Assembly: GCF_011397635.1 (NCBI RefSeq)
Contig: NC_064761.1
Span: forward strand, 40,946,143-41,010,142
Length of the DNA: 64,000 nt
Source of the DNA: Epinephelus fuscoguttatus
Lineage: Eukaryota; Chordata; Actinopteri; Perciformes; Serranidae
Direction: 5' to 3'
Shown here one piece after another: positions 25,840-38,100 of the stretch. Below the pieces are notes generated by a model that did no database searches, had not been told where the DNA came from, and worked only from the letters and a program-made list of their open reading frames with translations. The position numbers and the translations under genes are program-made. Position 1 is the first letter of the stretch, and the number at the start of each line of letters is the position of its first letter.

Positions 25840-26470
25840 TCTGTGCTGACTCCGCCCTCCGCTGTATGCACGGACAGCGCCGGTTGACAAAACACGCTCC
25901 CCCAGACGCTCCACAGTGTGTCTCACTTCCATGGTGACGAATCCAAACCGGAGATCATCGGCGCTCTTTTCAAACTTCTTTACCGCGGAAACATGTTAAT
26001 TCAAGAGTTGTTCATTAACAAACGTTAACGAAGAACAAAATGTAACACTACAAAGAACGTAGTGCAAGTTATTGGCCAGAGAGACACACTTATGTCGGTT
26101 ACGTAGAGAAGTAATTTGACGTTAGTAAGCTAGCTGTCAGGAGAGCAGTGTCCGTCCAAGCTCGGTAAGTTGAGACAAACCACCTGAGATTTAACGCTAG
26201 CTAGCTTATTGGTAACCAAACAGTAACTTTAATGGCTGATGCTAATTGTTATCGCTAAAGCTAGCTCAGTAGCTAACCACACGTGATGCTAATGTTGACT
26301 TATTAGCGCGTAAGCTAGCTACGAGACGTTAGCCAACATTAAAACTGGCTAACATGGTTAGCAAGCACAACAGTTAGCATGTCGACGTTGTTTATTTCAC
26401 GTTATTATAAATACCGTCTGTGTGTAGCTGTCTTACTAACTTATCCAATGTGTTTGCGTCATGGTTTTAG
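25840..26470 (+). promoter_or_regulatory. cep135: cep135 promoter, noncoding exon 1 and intron 1
   Basis: The region is locally GC-rich at 25850-25990. A noncoding first exon most likely ends at 26164, where CAAGCTCG is followed by a perfect GTAAGT donor; the acceptor is TTTTAG at 26469-26470, two bases before the ATG. The transcription start is not determined but should fall between about 25900 and 26100. The intron contains many GCTAGCT and GTTAGC repeats, a common simple motif in this genome (also seen near 955 and 11800). Confidence 0.6.
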
Positions 26471-26472
26471 CC

Positions 26473-27616
26473 ATGAACAACAGCGCAGAAAGGAAATATG
26501 TCAATTTGAGGAAGCGTCTGGATCAGCTGGGCTACCGACACCCACTGGGTATAGAGTCACTGCCACTAGTGGAGAAACTATTCAGGTGAAGCTTTTATCC
26601 TCACAGCACCTGCTCCTCTTCATCCCTTAATGTCAGCCAGTCTATAACAGTCCATGAGCTGTACAGATGTGTCTTCCTCTGTGTTACAGTGACCTGGTGC
26701 ACACTACAGAAAGCCTGCGCAATGCCAAACTGTCAGCAGGTAAAACTGAGAAGGAGAGTCGCAACTTTGATGCTCTCCTGGAGCCCTACAGGGCGGAGAA
26801 TGCCCGGGTGGTGAGGGAGAACAATGAGCTGCACCTCGAGCTCCTCAAGCTGAAGGAGGAGAAGGACCGTGTCAGCAGGGGTAAGCTGTGATCACCTGTT
26901 GCTCCCCTTCTCAGTAGGCAAGGCAAGGCAGCTTTAATTGTATAGCACATTGCATACACAAGGGCACTTCAAAGTGCTTTACAGAGCAATGAAATATAAA
27001 ACATAATAAAGGATACAGAAAATAGTTAAGAGAAAAAAGATATAAAAGGTAAAAGTAATTACTAAATGATTTACAATTCAAAACAATAAATAAATCATTA
27101 AAAATAGCACAAGTGCAGACAAGAGGTGCAAAGTCGTCTAACATCATCTGAGAGGTTATTCCAGGTTTGTGCTGCATGATAACACAACGCTTCACTATGC
27201 TTTATTCTGACTCTTGGAATGGTCAGTAATGCGGCCCCAGATGTCCTCAGGGTCCTAGAAGGTTCATATGTCACAAGCATGTCAGATATATACAGTATTT
27301 GGGCACTGAGCCACAGAAGGATTTATACGCGAGCAGCAAAAGTTTTGAAACCAATTCTCTTAGTGACAGATGACCAGTGTAAGGATTTTAGAGCTGGAGT
27401 AATGTGGTCATATTTCCTAGTTTTTGTCAGGACCCTAGCAGCAGCATTCTGAATAATCTGAAGCCCTACGAACAGACCACTGCAGTAATCTAATCTACTG
27501 GGAATAAAGGCGTGGGTGATCCTTTCAAGGTCTCACTTTGACATAATTCCTCTGACTTTTGCAATGGTTTTTAAATGGTAGTAGGCAATCTGAAACATGT
27601 TCCCACATCCTTAATG

Positions 27617-27657
<41 letters not shown>

Positions 27658-30600
27658 CTGGCTTGATAACTTGTCTTGTTTCAGAGCTGAAGACCCAAAT
27701 CAGGAAGTTGGACCATGAGACATCTGACCTGAAGTTTTTAAATAATCAATATGTGCACAAAGTTCGCTGCTTGGAGAAGGATAGCAAGGCGAAAGCTGAG
27801 CGCATCCAACAGCTGCAGGAGAAGAACATGCAAGCTGTGGTGCAGACACCAGGTAATGCCAGGGGTCTCGATGACAACACATTGATGTGACTTTCGTAAA
27901 TGCTGGTATCTTTTAAAGAGCAACCAAAAATCACATGTTAACCATAACTGAAGAATTGGATCCTCCTTTCCCCTCTCACACACTCACAGGTGGAAAGAAG
28001 CGTAGCATCCCTTTCAGACGACAGAGGATGCAGATCGATGAGCTCATACCTTCCTCCTCTACAACAGCCTATCCTGTGTCGCAGCCTGATGATCCGTATA
28101 TCGCTGACCTGCTGCAGCTGGCAGATGGAAGGTTTGTTTTCTTAGCAACAACTTGATGGGTGTGTTACTTATTGATCCGTATTATTGCTACTGCTTCAAC
28201 TACTGTTTAACTCGCTGTAATTATTATTTGTAGAATTCATGAGCTTCAGGAAGACATCATAAAGGTCAAACTAGACCTGGAAAATGCTCAAGAATGTATA
28301 CAACACATAAATACACAGGTAAGACTAGAAGCATTTAATGCTGTGATATGTCAAATGCTGTTAAAGAAGTGTTGAGATGCTACTTTATTTTGTAAATACT
28401 TCTAGGTGGAGGAGAGGGACAGAGAGATTGAGCGTTTGAATCGTGCTCTTCAAGGAGGACGACCTCATGACGTAATTTCCCTTGAGGCTCAGCACGTCAG
28501 CAATGAGAAACTGATCGCCCATCTCAACCTTCAGGCAAGTGTTGCTAACACATAGGATATCTTCCCTGACGTAAAAATGCATATTGAATATTTATTGGAA
28601 ATGAAGTGGTCTGCTGGGTTGCTTGTACCCACTCTCCTGTGTGTTGACCCTGAGTGGCTGCTTTGCGTTGTACAGATTGAATATCTGCAGGAGAACAACA
28701 GGGTGCTGGAGCAGAAGGTAGAGGCACTGCAGCAGAAGAAGGAGGACGCCTCCACTGAAGTGGCCAATCTGTCATTAAAGAACCTGGAACTGTGTGAAGA
28801 GCTGACGCACATAGATGACCTCGCAAAGCGGATGGAGATGGACAAGGAGCACGTGTTGGAAACTGCTGACATGGAACTGCAAGAAACTAAAGTAAGACGA
28901 TGAGAAAGCAGGAAGAAAGACAAAATTAAAATGTCAACATTTTGCCTACGCTCAGATGGCAGATTCGTTTCTCTAATCAGATCTTGAAGACAGACTGTCA
29001 GCACTGTTTTTGCAAGTAATCAGATCGGATTTGTGTGTCCAGACATCACCAGCCTATTGGCATGGGTTGCTGCGGTAACAACGCAGGTGTCAGTAACTAC
29101 GTAGCAACGCAGGTGATGTAGCTTTCCAAAGCAGAAGCATGAGAAATGGAGGTCCATCATTTTGCTCTCCAGACAATCTATTTTTGTATCTGTCAACTGA
29201 CTGTTGTTTCTTATGTTGTCCTCTTTAGCGCCCTGCTAATAGCAGCTTTGCACCTCCATCACTCTGAATTTGACGTTGTCATCATGTGTTGTGTTCAAAA
29301 ACACTTTGGAATCCGATTTGAGCGTCTAGACTGAGACACATCTGTAGAAATCTGATAGGAATCACATTTTAAACCACCACCAAATGTGATTTTTACAAAC
29401 ATTTTTTGGCTAATCTGCAGTCCAGGTTTCCTAAAACCAATCCTATCTGGATATGCTGAAACAATGGATTTGGGCTGGTGTCTGAACAAGGACTTTCACT
29501 CTGTTTGTAAAATCCATTTACAAACTGTCAGTACGTTTACATGCACACGGTTGTCGAGCTAAGCTCATAGCTCGGCTAATCAGTCAAGTTGGACTTCTCT
29601 CCTTGTCTGAGTATACATGCAAAAGCGAAAGTCACATTTCTGACCAAGCACATCTGACTCTGCCTCGATAGGCGGCGCTGTGTCCTTTTTAATTTAGTAC
29701 ATATTGAACTAGTTCCGGATATTGTACAGAAACTTTTTAAAATAAATCCGCGTTTCGCGTTTTCCTACCATCCATAAACTTCAAAATGTTTAGCTCCTTT
29801 GGCTTTTGGAGCATGAATGTAGTTTCCTTGTCTGTCCAGAAGTGTGACTTCTGCTTCTCGGTCGCCATGATGTTTGTTAGTTTGTTTTTCCGGGAGTTAC
29901 TGCACTGCTGCTACATCATCTTCTTCTTCTTCTGGGTGTTAGACCGCAAAAGAAACAACGAGTCTTACTCCAGTCAGACTAAGTGGATACATGCAGCAAT
30001 AGTTTGATTTTCCATCAAATTATCTAGGTGTGTTAGTGGAGCTACGGATAGTCCAATTTCAGTCGGACTAAGCTGTTTACGTGCATTTAAAAATCCAGTT
30101 TCAGTTGGACTAGGCCAATAATTCGATTTTCTCCAGCTGCATGTGTGTAAGATAACAAAGTGTGAACTGGTACAGTAAAAACAAACCTCAAATCTTTTCT
30201 TTCAACAGAAAGAAATTCAAAGGCAACATAAAATCATCGAAGACTTGGAAGATATTATCACAAAACTAAGAAGGGTATGTACAGTACAGTAGTGTCCTTC
30301 ATTGGAATACTACTGAATTTTAGTATATAACTGAGATTCTTCAGTGACCATAAACTGTTGTATTTTGCCAAAAATCCGCCTTGTGCTGTTACACAAGCTA
30401 AAAACAAAGTCTGTCGTAAATGATTGAATTCAGGAGCAGTCAGAAGGTGACTTTGAAAAAGACCGACTCAGAGACCAGCTGGTGGAGTTCAAAGAGCAGA
30501 ATGAGAAAATGGAGGGACTGGTGAATTTCCTGGAGGAGGAGAAAATCAGGCTGCAGGACAAAATCGAGAAAATGATGGCAGCTGGTAAGCAACTCTTAAA

Positions 30601-33600
30601 ACAGATTCTTACAGCAGCTTTACATTGTTGATGTTAGTGTCTTACTGACATGCTGCTGTGTCCTAGACAAAGACCTGGTGCTGGAGTTGGAGGCCATGAG
30701 AACTAAATATGGTGTTTGTGGAAGGGAACGCTCCCCGTCGCGGCTGGATGCGTTTGTCAAGAGTCTGGAGGAGGAGAGGGATTTCTATCGCCAAGAGGCC
30801 GAGCGTTACAAAAGAACCAGAGGGGCAGGCAGTCAGGATGTAAGCCCCAGTCGTAGCCCAAGCAGGGGCAGAAGTCCTTGGTCCAAAAGGGTAAGACACC
30901 ATAAAATAAAACATGGTGATCCTCGTAAAGCTGAAGCAAAAAGCACATAATGGCCTCACATTTTCAGGGAGGTGTTTCAGAGACAGAACTTCTTCGTTTA
31001 GTACAAGAAAGAGACGAGCTGAAGGCTGCTCTGCTGGACTTTGAGAAGCACATGGAAGACATCCAGAGCAACGTGAGGGGCCTCAGCTCTGAGAGAGACC
31101 ATTTCAAAATGCTGTTTAAACAAGTGAGTGAGAGAAACGTTACTTCACACAGCACGTGGAAACTTCTTATTTTACTCTGTTAAGCACCAAATGTTTTTGT
31201 TCACTCAGACTCAAGAGGACTTGAAGCTGGCCCGTAGCACAGATGTGTCAGCTGACCTCTTGAAATTGAGGGAGGAGATTAAACAGGCAGAAATCAGAAT
31301 CCAGCAGATGACCGCTGAAAGAGACACGCTGATGGAGAGATTAAAGGTTAGTCCCAGAGTGATGTCTGCCATGGTGTACATCATTATGGTCCACAGATGA
31401 AATGCTATTCCTCCCCACGTGCAAATCTTAAATATATCCATCATCTTGAATATTTCATTTGCTAGAATGTAGAGCTACAACATTTAGCCTATAAAAATAT
31501 TTCAATTGACAGAAAGTCCATCAGCAACAATTCTAACAATTGATCCAACATTTCAGTCATTTTGAGCAAACATTTAACACCAATATTTGCTGCTTTTCTT
31601 AGTTTTCTGTTACAGGAAACTGAATATGTTTGGATTTTAGACAGTTGTTTGGACAAAACAAGACATTTGAATACGTCATCTTGGCAATTTGTCAGTATTT
31701 TGTACATTTATTCTGACATTTATATGAGTAACCAATTAATTGAAAGCATAATCTGCAGATTATTTGAAAATACAAAAAATAATTTGTTGCAGCTCGACTT
31801 AAATCTGTTCGTCGTTCAGCTCAGCACAAAAACCACACTGGCACATTGTAAATTCCTTTTATAACTTGGAATGTGCTGAGCCGAACACACAAATATTTAA
31901 ACTTCTTGCAGGTTGCCCAGACTTCAGCTCTCACAGACCGACAGGGAGAAGAGAGGAGGATTCTTGACCTGGAGAATGCCGTTAAGAGTGTAAGCCTGGT
32001 GGATGTTTAATAAATCTGCTCAAACATTGTCCCCACGCCAAGTGCTCATGATGTCTAAAAATGCTGAAAAGTCCCAGGACACAGTTATTATGTGAAGGTC
32101 ACTACTGTTACTTTGGTCCTGATTTGGGTTTGTGTCGCTGTGTCTGTTTTGGGGTGTAGTTGGAGCGGGAGAGACTGGACCTGCGGTCACAGGTTATTCT
32201 GCTGAAGGAGAACAGGGAGGCTGCTGAGGAGGAGCTGAAGGTTCGGTCCGCTGTTCTGGCCCAGAACGCAGAGGAGGTTTCTCAGCAGAGGGCCGAGGCT
32301 AACGCTCTGAGGTCTGTGTCGAAAAAATGTAGAAATTGAATCATATGACTATGATACAGTGATATGTAATGTATATCTGCAGTTATCAACTTAACACTGC
32401 CGAGGTTCTGACCCCATTATTCTACTTCCAGGAGGTGTGTTAAATGCATATTGTGAGCTGAAAATGATCAGTGGTTGTTTCTGTCTGTAGGCTGCTACAG
32501 GAGCAGATGGAGCAGTCACTGTCTGATACCCAGCACAGGCTGTCTGTGAAAGTGAATGAGCTGCATGCTGCCCATGAGCAGATTGAGAAACTGGAGGAGA
32601 CAATAGGTAAATATTTGTGGATTTTATGAGGTGCAGGATGGACTGCCACAGTTGGTGCTGTATTGTTGTAATGCTCTCTCCCTCTCTGGCTGCTCGGCCG
32701 TTTGCTTGATTTTTTATTTATTTATTTGTGTTTTGTTTTGTGCGACAGGGGAGCTGAGTCAGCGAGGCTCCAAGCACAAGGAGGAAGTGGCTGCTCTTCA
32801 GAAGTCCATCTCTGCTTTGGACAGAGAGAAAGATGCTCTGCAGGATGAGGTGGATCAGAAGACTGAAAAACTGGTTGTTCTCCAGGACGAGCTGTCAAAA
32901 AAGGTAGCTACGAAACAACAAGTATAGACTCACTTTATTTTTCCAAGTCTGCTTAAAACAATACTCACATGCCCATATGTACCATGAAAGAGTTACTGGT
33001 CCCTGTAATCATTCCACCTGTTCATACTGGCATTGAAAATGTCTCATCCAGTTTACAGTAGGTGAGGAAAAAACCCACAGTCCTCTTTCTGTGCAGTTTT
33101 AACCACAGTGAATATGTTTGGTGGAATTGGGGCTTTAACTGGCTCTAACCTGGGAAGAAACCCACTTGATTTGACTAATTCAGACTGCTGAAGCCTCAAA
33201 TTAACATCCAATAAACTTAAATACATGTTTGTATGGAATCAGGATTTTGTCCCCCATCAATTCCACTGGAATCACTTTAGCAAGGGATCTCTTCACAGCC
33301 AGGGATCATGAGTTGTGCTGGATGAGTACTACTAATGAAGCTTAATTATGTGGTATAAACACAGGAACACACCCTTGAAGATGTGCGACTCACAGTCACA
33401 AACATGGACAATTCACTAGCGTGAGTATTGTGCTCTCAAAGTTCTGTGTTGGTTTTTAAAGCAACCAAATGAGACAGAGTCATACCTCCCCTCAATAAGC
33501 TGATTTCTTAATATGTGATCCTGGCAGTCAGCTGCAGGGGGCGTTAAACAGCCGTGAGAGGGAGATCACCAGCCTGAGGAGGCAGCTGGATGCCTGTCAG

Positions 33601-36600
33601 GAGGAGCTGGCAGGACTCAGGAGAGACAAGGAAATCACAATCAGAGAGAACAGGAGGCTGCAAGATGACCTGGCTACAATGACCAGAGAGAACCAAGTAT
33701 GTTATGAACAGTACTGTTTTTAGTCTCTTGTTGTTTCCTCTGTGTCACAGATGAAGAAAAGATGGAAATTAAGACAAAATAACAGCAGCTCCTGTTGTGT
33801 TTGTGCAGGCTGTACATGTGGAGATGGAGGAGGCGTTGCACGAGAAGGATGAGCTGAAGTTGAGGGTCCACTCGTACATTTCTGAAGTGTCCAGAATAGA
33901 GAAGCTGATGGCCACAAAGGCAAGACAAAACTGTCCACTTCTATGGTTGTTTAAGGCTCTGTATAGTAGATATTGCCATCCTATATACCCTGTCCTGTCA
34001 GCCAGTTGACTGCTGTGTTGACCCACAGGAGCAGGAGAACAGGGACTTGCTGGAGCGTTTCAGGATGGCTCACTCTGAGGTGGAGGAGCGGGAGCAGAAG
34101 TTGCAGCAGGCTGAAGGCCTCAATAACTCCATCCGCCTGGAGCTGCTCTCTTCAGACACTGAACGCAGGCACCTCCGTGACACTGTCGGCCACCAGGAGA
34201 GAGAAATCCAACAAGTAAGACACGGGATGGAAGCTGCTGATGCACCCACATTGTGGGCAAGTGTATGTGGAAGTCGTATGTTACAATATGATGAATGTAC
34301 CTTTCCCCTCCACTGTTTCCCAAGCACGCACAGGCCCTGCAGGCTTATGAGGCCCAAGTATCGTCACTGGTTCGAGGGATGTCCCGATTAGAGGAGGAGC
34401 TACGCAAAACACAGGAGGAGAAGGCCGCACTCCTCTCGGATCTGGCATCCGTCAGGGAGCTGTGTGTCAAACTGGACTCTGGCAAGGAGCTCGCTGCACG
34501 TCAGCTCACCTCCAGGAGCATGGATCTAGAGAGAGTGGGGCCTGCTAATTTTGCTCTGAGCTGGTTGCATCCAACTGGAGGTTATACATGTAAGTGATCA
34601 ACAACAGTTATTTAGGCTTTCTGTAAATACAATGTGCATGTTTTGTAGGTTACCGGAGAACTGGAGGATGTTCAGTCAGAGGCAGAGCTACTGAAGAAAC
34701 AACTTGCCAGTGAGAGGCTGACTGTCCGTAACCTTGAGACCCTTCTCTCCACCAATCGGCACAAGGAGTTCCAAACCCACCTGACAGCCAGCGAGAGGGA
34801 GTCGGAGCTGAAGGTCCTACGTGATAGGCTGACCCTGGCTGACAGCAAAACGTAAATAAAGTATTCTGACTTAAACTGTAAGACTTGGATACATGCCTTT
34901 TCGTTCAAACAGCTGATTCTGATATGTTTGCATGTGTGTTAATACACTCAGTGCGGAGCATGCCAGGGAGGTGTCCCAGCTCCGCGGCAAAGTGTCTCAG
35001 CTGCAGACGGAGATGGACGTTCTGAAAAGACAGTTGACGACTGAACGCTTTGAACGGTGAGCTGAACAAGTGTCGGTCTTCACACTGACGTTGACAACTC
35101 TTACCTCAGCACAGAAATCAAGTCTGACACAAATTAGATCTGTCAGCACATCTACAAAAGGTATTTTGTGTTAAGCTGTGTGATTAAAATTCAACAATAT
35201 GTAATTATATTATTATTGTAACTGATGCAACACTAGTGTTCACAAACTAAATTATTTTCGTATTGAGTTGGAGTAGGCTGAAAAAAACTTTCATCACTTT
35301 TGATCTTTAAAGTAGATCATCAGGATGGAGAAACATGACTGGAAATGTCCTCGTGCAGCTTGAAACAAACGATTTCTTCATACAAGCTTTGGTGAAAATA
35401 AAAATGCTTTCCTTCTTTTAGAATATCTGGAAACTCAGGCCTGCAACTAAAAGATTATTTTTATTATCAGTTAACCTGCCAATTATTTTCTCACCTTATC
35501 GGAGCCCGAGGTGATGATGTTGTTGTGTCTGACCAACAGACCAAAACCCAAAAATATTCAACTACAAGTATCGGATCCTTAAAAAGTCTTAAAGGACACT
35601 GAATTCACTAATCTAAATATAAGATCTTAATTGGTGTAGCGACTACTAGCAATGAAAAAGCAGCTAAGAGGATGAGTAGGCTCTTAACTGTGACTCGTTC
35701 AAAAACAACTGGATAACTAAAGCAAAATGAGATGAAAGAAAATATTATGGTATGCGGTTACGGTCAACAGAAAATAACGGTGCCAAACACTCACCCTCTT
35801 CGTCTAAAAAGCTGCGACCCCAGTGAATGATGAGTAAAGTAATGTAAAACCACACCTGTGCCAGTTACTACTGGAAGTAAAAGTGACCAAAAGAATGTGA
35901 AAAATCAATATATACCTGTGCATATATTACCAATATAAATTAGCAATGTATAGACTCATACAGAAGTAATCAATCAATCATCACTTATGACCCACTCTCA
36001 GTGTGAGGTGGAGACTCTGCCCTCTGCTTGTACCGTCCTATTTTCTTCATCTTCTCTGTGTTCGGGATGCCTGTACAATGCTCAGGTAAAGTTGGGCTGC
36101 TATTAAAGTTTGTGACCAGGTGCCACACTGTAAGCAGCAGCAGCATCCAAGAGACATAGCGCCAAAAAACCCCACATGTATAGGGGCGACCTCTAGCTCA
36201 CCTAGTGGAGCGTGTGCCCGATATAGACTGAAGCCTTTGCAGTGGCACGGTTTCAGTTTCAACCTGTGGCGATTTTGCTGCATGTCATCCCCCCCTCTCT
36301 CTTCCACCTTTCCTGTCTCTCTTGAGCTGTACGATCAATAAAGGGAAGATGCCCTAAAAATTTTTTTAAAAAATGCTGGGGTTGGCTTTTACCGTCACTT
36401 TTGCTGGCAAGCGTAAAGATGTAGAGCCCTGATATAGATATAACACATACATATGAGACAACCTCCCCCTGCAAATATTCAGGTGAGAGGCTAGAATCAA
36501 TGACTTCTGACATTTTTGCTTAAAAAATGACTCAAACGACTTTATTATCAAAAGTGTTGAAGCAATTTAAAAGTACGTACTTACAACTTTGATACATGTT

Positions 36601-37033
36601 GTAGTTACAGAGATGTAACGGCACACTGGAGGCACAAACAATACATTTTGTGATTGTCTAATTGTCTCTCTGTCCTCAGTGAGAGGGCAGTCCAGGAGAT
36701 GCGCAGACAGGGTGTGTCCTTCTCGTCCTTGCAGAGTTCGTCGTCCCTCTCCGCCAGTCCTCATCACACGTCCCCAGAGCGCTCCATCCTCCGCACTCTT
36801 AACCGCTCCACTGACAAGTCAGCAGACAAGTAAGGCTTTGGACGTGAATGTGATACAGCTGTTTTAGTGCTCAATGTTTTTGGTTTAGATTTTCAATTTG
36901 GGAATTTAGCTATTTAGTTTTTAATATTAAACAGGAAGCGCAGTTTTTGGGTAAAAATAAAAAATGATGAGCTGTAACTATTTTTAAAATCCTTTCTCTT
37001 TCTCTTTTCAGAAGCGTGAGCTTCAAGGATTAA
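26473..37033 (+). CDS. cep135: Centrosomal protein of 135 kDa, 25 coding exons
   Basis: Coiled-coil protein of the centriole cartwheel and pinhead region, needed for centriole assembly (Bld10 family; partners in the family include SAS-6 and CPAP). Coding exons: 26473-26585, 26690-26880, 27685-27852, 27990-28131, 28234-28318, 28406-28534, 28676-28891, 30209-30274, 30434-30584, 30667-30890, 30968-31123, 31209-31346, 31912-31989, 32160-32311, 32491-32606, 32749-32903, 33365-33420, 33528-33696, 33809-33919, 34029-34214, 34325-34534, 34649-34851, 34952-35056, 36680-36829, 37012-37033. They join in frame to 1163 aa (human 1140). The N-terminus MNNSAERKYVNLRKRLDQLG and the block GGKKRSIPFRRQRMQIDE match human closely; the rest is almost continuous heptad coiled coil. 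Introns after 28534 and 33919 start with GC. The exon ending 34534 has a weak GTGGGG donor placed by alignment. The C-terminus ends SADKSVSFKD. Confidence 0.95.
26918..27600 (-). mobile_element. Truncated LINE reverse transcriptase end (L2/Rex-like)
   Basis: On the minus strand the translation gives LQIIQNAAARVLTKTRKYDH, a stop-broken middle, then YEPSRTLRTSGAALLTIPRV and AAQTWNNLSDDVRRL. These are hallmark blocks of the C-terminal end of fish non-LTR retrotransposon polyproteins. The 3' tail reads CACTTTGAAGTGCCC...AATTAAAGCTGCCTTGCC. It is a dead copy in the cep135 intron after the exon ending 26880. Confidence 0.8.
27619..27656. repeat. (AC)n microsatellite
   Basis: About 19 CA units, ending 28 bp before the cep135 exon at 27685. 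Confidence 0.97.
28535..28675 (+). other. cep135: cep135 GC-AG intron
   Basis: The exon ends CTT CAG and is followed by GCAAGT, then ...GTACAG before ATT GAA TAT. Reading frame and alignment to human (HLNIQ|VDFLQ) leave no other junction. GC donors are spliced by the major spliceosome when the rest of the site is strong, as here. Confidence 0.88.
29529..30155. mobile_element. Non-autonomous DNA element in cep135 intron
   Basis: It begins CAGTACGTTTACATGCACAC and carries the internal blocks CAGTCGGACTAAGC, GTTTACGTGCATTT and CAGTTGGACTAGGCC. It ends near CAGCTGCATGTGTG, a partial inverted match to the start. No ORF of value. A related copy lies at 8.48-9.07 kb. Confidence 0.65.
31473..31797 (-). 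mobile_element. Full-length MITE with GAGCTGCAACA ends
   Basis: Ends GAGCTACAACA and TGTTGCAGCTC form an inverted pair. On the minus strand the interior contains TGTCTTGTTTTGTCC and ATATTCAGTTT, the marks of a very abundant teleost element. Other copies or parts in this window lie at 35.42-36.56, 41.8-42.7 and 43.69-43.98 kb. Confidence 0.75.
33920..34028 (+). other. cep135: Second cep135 GC-AG intron
   Basis: The exon ends GCC ACA AAG and is followed by GCAAGA; the acceptor is CCCACAG before GAG CAG GAG. The join MATK|EQENRDLLERF matches human MAAK|EKENQDLLDRF exactly. Confidence 0.88.
35425..36575 (+). mobile_element. Same MITE family split by later insertions
   Basis: The 5' half (GGCCTGCAACTAAAAGATTA to CAAAACCCAAAAATATTCAA) lies at 35430-35575. 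The 3' part (TTTTTGCTTAAAAAATGAC to ATTATCAAAAGTGTTG) lies at 36510-36560. The roughly 930 bp between them contains the SINE at 36.18 kb, so the older element was interrupted after insertion. Confidence 0.6.
36178..36365 (+). mobile_element. tRNA-derived SINE
   Basis: GGGGCGACCTCTAGCTCACC and TAGTGGAGCG contain a box A-like promoter (TAGCTCACCTAGTGG) and GGTTTCAGTTTCAACCTG a degraded box B. A pyrimidine-rich body (CCCCCCTCTCTCTTCC) and the tail CAATAAAGGGAAGATGCCC plus A/T run complete the pattern. It lies in the last large cep135 intron; a reverse copy is at 55.74 kb. Confidence 0.8.
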
Positions 37034-37535
37034 CGACTAGAGAGGCAGACAAAATGAAGGATCTGATGAGTGAGTCAGAAACCACTAGAAGCTTGTGCTT
37101 GGACATGAGTTGTTAAGGTCACAAGTCTTGGCATTAATTAGCCTCAAGCAACTTTATGTATGAGCTCAGCTTGAGGCACCCAGGATGAAATCATGCCACG
37201 ACTTAAACTAATGACTGTGCTAACATTTACTGTGATTTGTTTCCATTCAAATATCCATCTTCTCATTGACTCCTCTTGCATATCTGGATGCAAAGTGTCC
37301 TCTCCGTCAGTACGTTTCAGTCATTGATAAACTTAGGATTCAGCTTCGAGAATGAGTCAGTGCTTCTAAAATAAATTTTGTACTTAACGACTTTAACCTC
37401 ATAAATGTAGCAAGAGCAGTATTAGTTTGAGCCTGTGGTTACATGTGTTGTGCTTAATATTTTTGTTTTTTTTCAATGATGTTTAAATTATTAAATTATT
37501 CATAAAATAAAGCAATACAAAATAACAGAAATTGC
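37034..37535 (+). other. cep135: cep135 3' UTR with polyadenylation signals
   Basis: After the TAA stop (37031-37033) there are two AATAAA motifs, at 37370-37375 and 37506-37511. Either could be used. The second lies about 60 bp from the opposing signal of chst14, so with distal signal use the two transcripts end almost back to back. Confidence 0.65.
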
Positions 37536-37549
37536 TGTGATGTACATCA

Positions 37550-38100
37550 CAAAACTTCAACTTTTGTTTTATTACGAGCTAAATAGTCCATGGTTATAGG
37601 AAAAAAAATGGGAGCCGGATGGGGAGGAGAGGCTGCGACATAAAAAACAAAGAGACACAAGCTTGATTTAAATCCCACAAACCTGTGAGTTTGTGTTTTA
37701 GCCTGCTAAACCACTGAATTCCCACAGAAACTACTGACCCTTAAACCATCTCCACTATGTACATGAAGAAACAAGCAAAATACAAAGTTTGGTCTGGCAA
37801 CCGTTTTTACATTTCCATCAATATATACTGAATTGGTTCATTTACTGTAACAGTGCATGAAAGGAACATGTTGAAATTGGACAGTGATTTACATTTTTGT
37901 CTTTGTCTTCAGCTGATTTCAAGCTTTAGTGGTTTTGAAGTCTGCATCTCTTCCTGTAATCAGCATTTTTTGATGGCATTCCAACATCTCAAGTAACAAT
38001 GTGTAACAGCTATCAAAATACTGTTTGTTCCCTAGGAATAAAAATAGTAAAAAAAGATTCTCCATCAAAAATAATCTAAAAACTATAAAACATTGCACAT
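37550..38100 (-). other. chst14: chst14 3' UTR with polyadenylation signal
   Basis: Reading on the minus strand, the first canonical AATAAA I see after the stop codon is at 37573-37568 (TTTATT on +), giving a UTR of about 540 nt. This faces the distal cep135 signal at 37506-37511, so the convergent genes would end within a few tens of bases of each other. Confidence 0.55.

Noticed and set aside
28531-29004. 157-aa minus-strand ORF
   Set aside because: Antisense shadow of cep135 exon 28676-28891 and adjacent intron.
36178-36260. tRNA gene
   Set aside because: Box A and box B-like sequences are present but the fold is degraded and followed by a SINE body and tail; a reverse copy exists at 55.74 kb.
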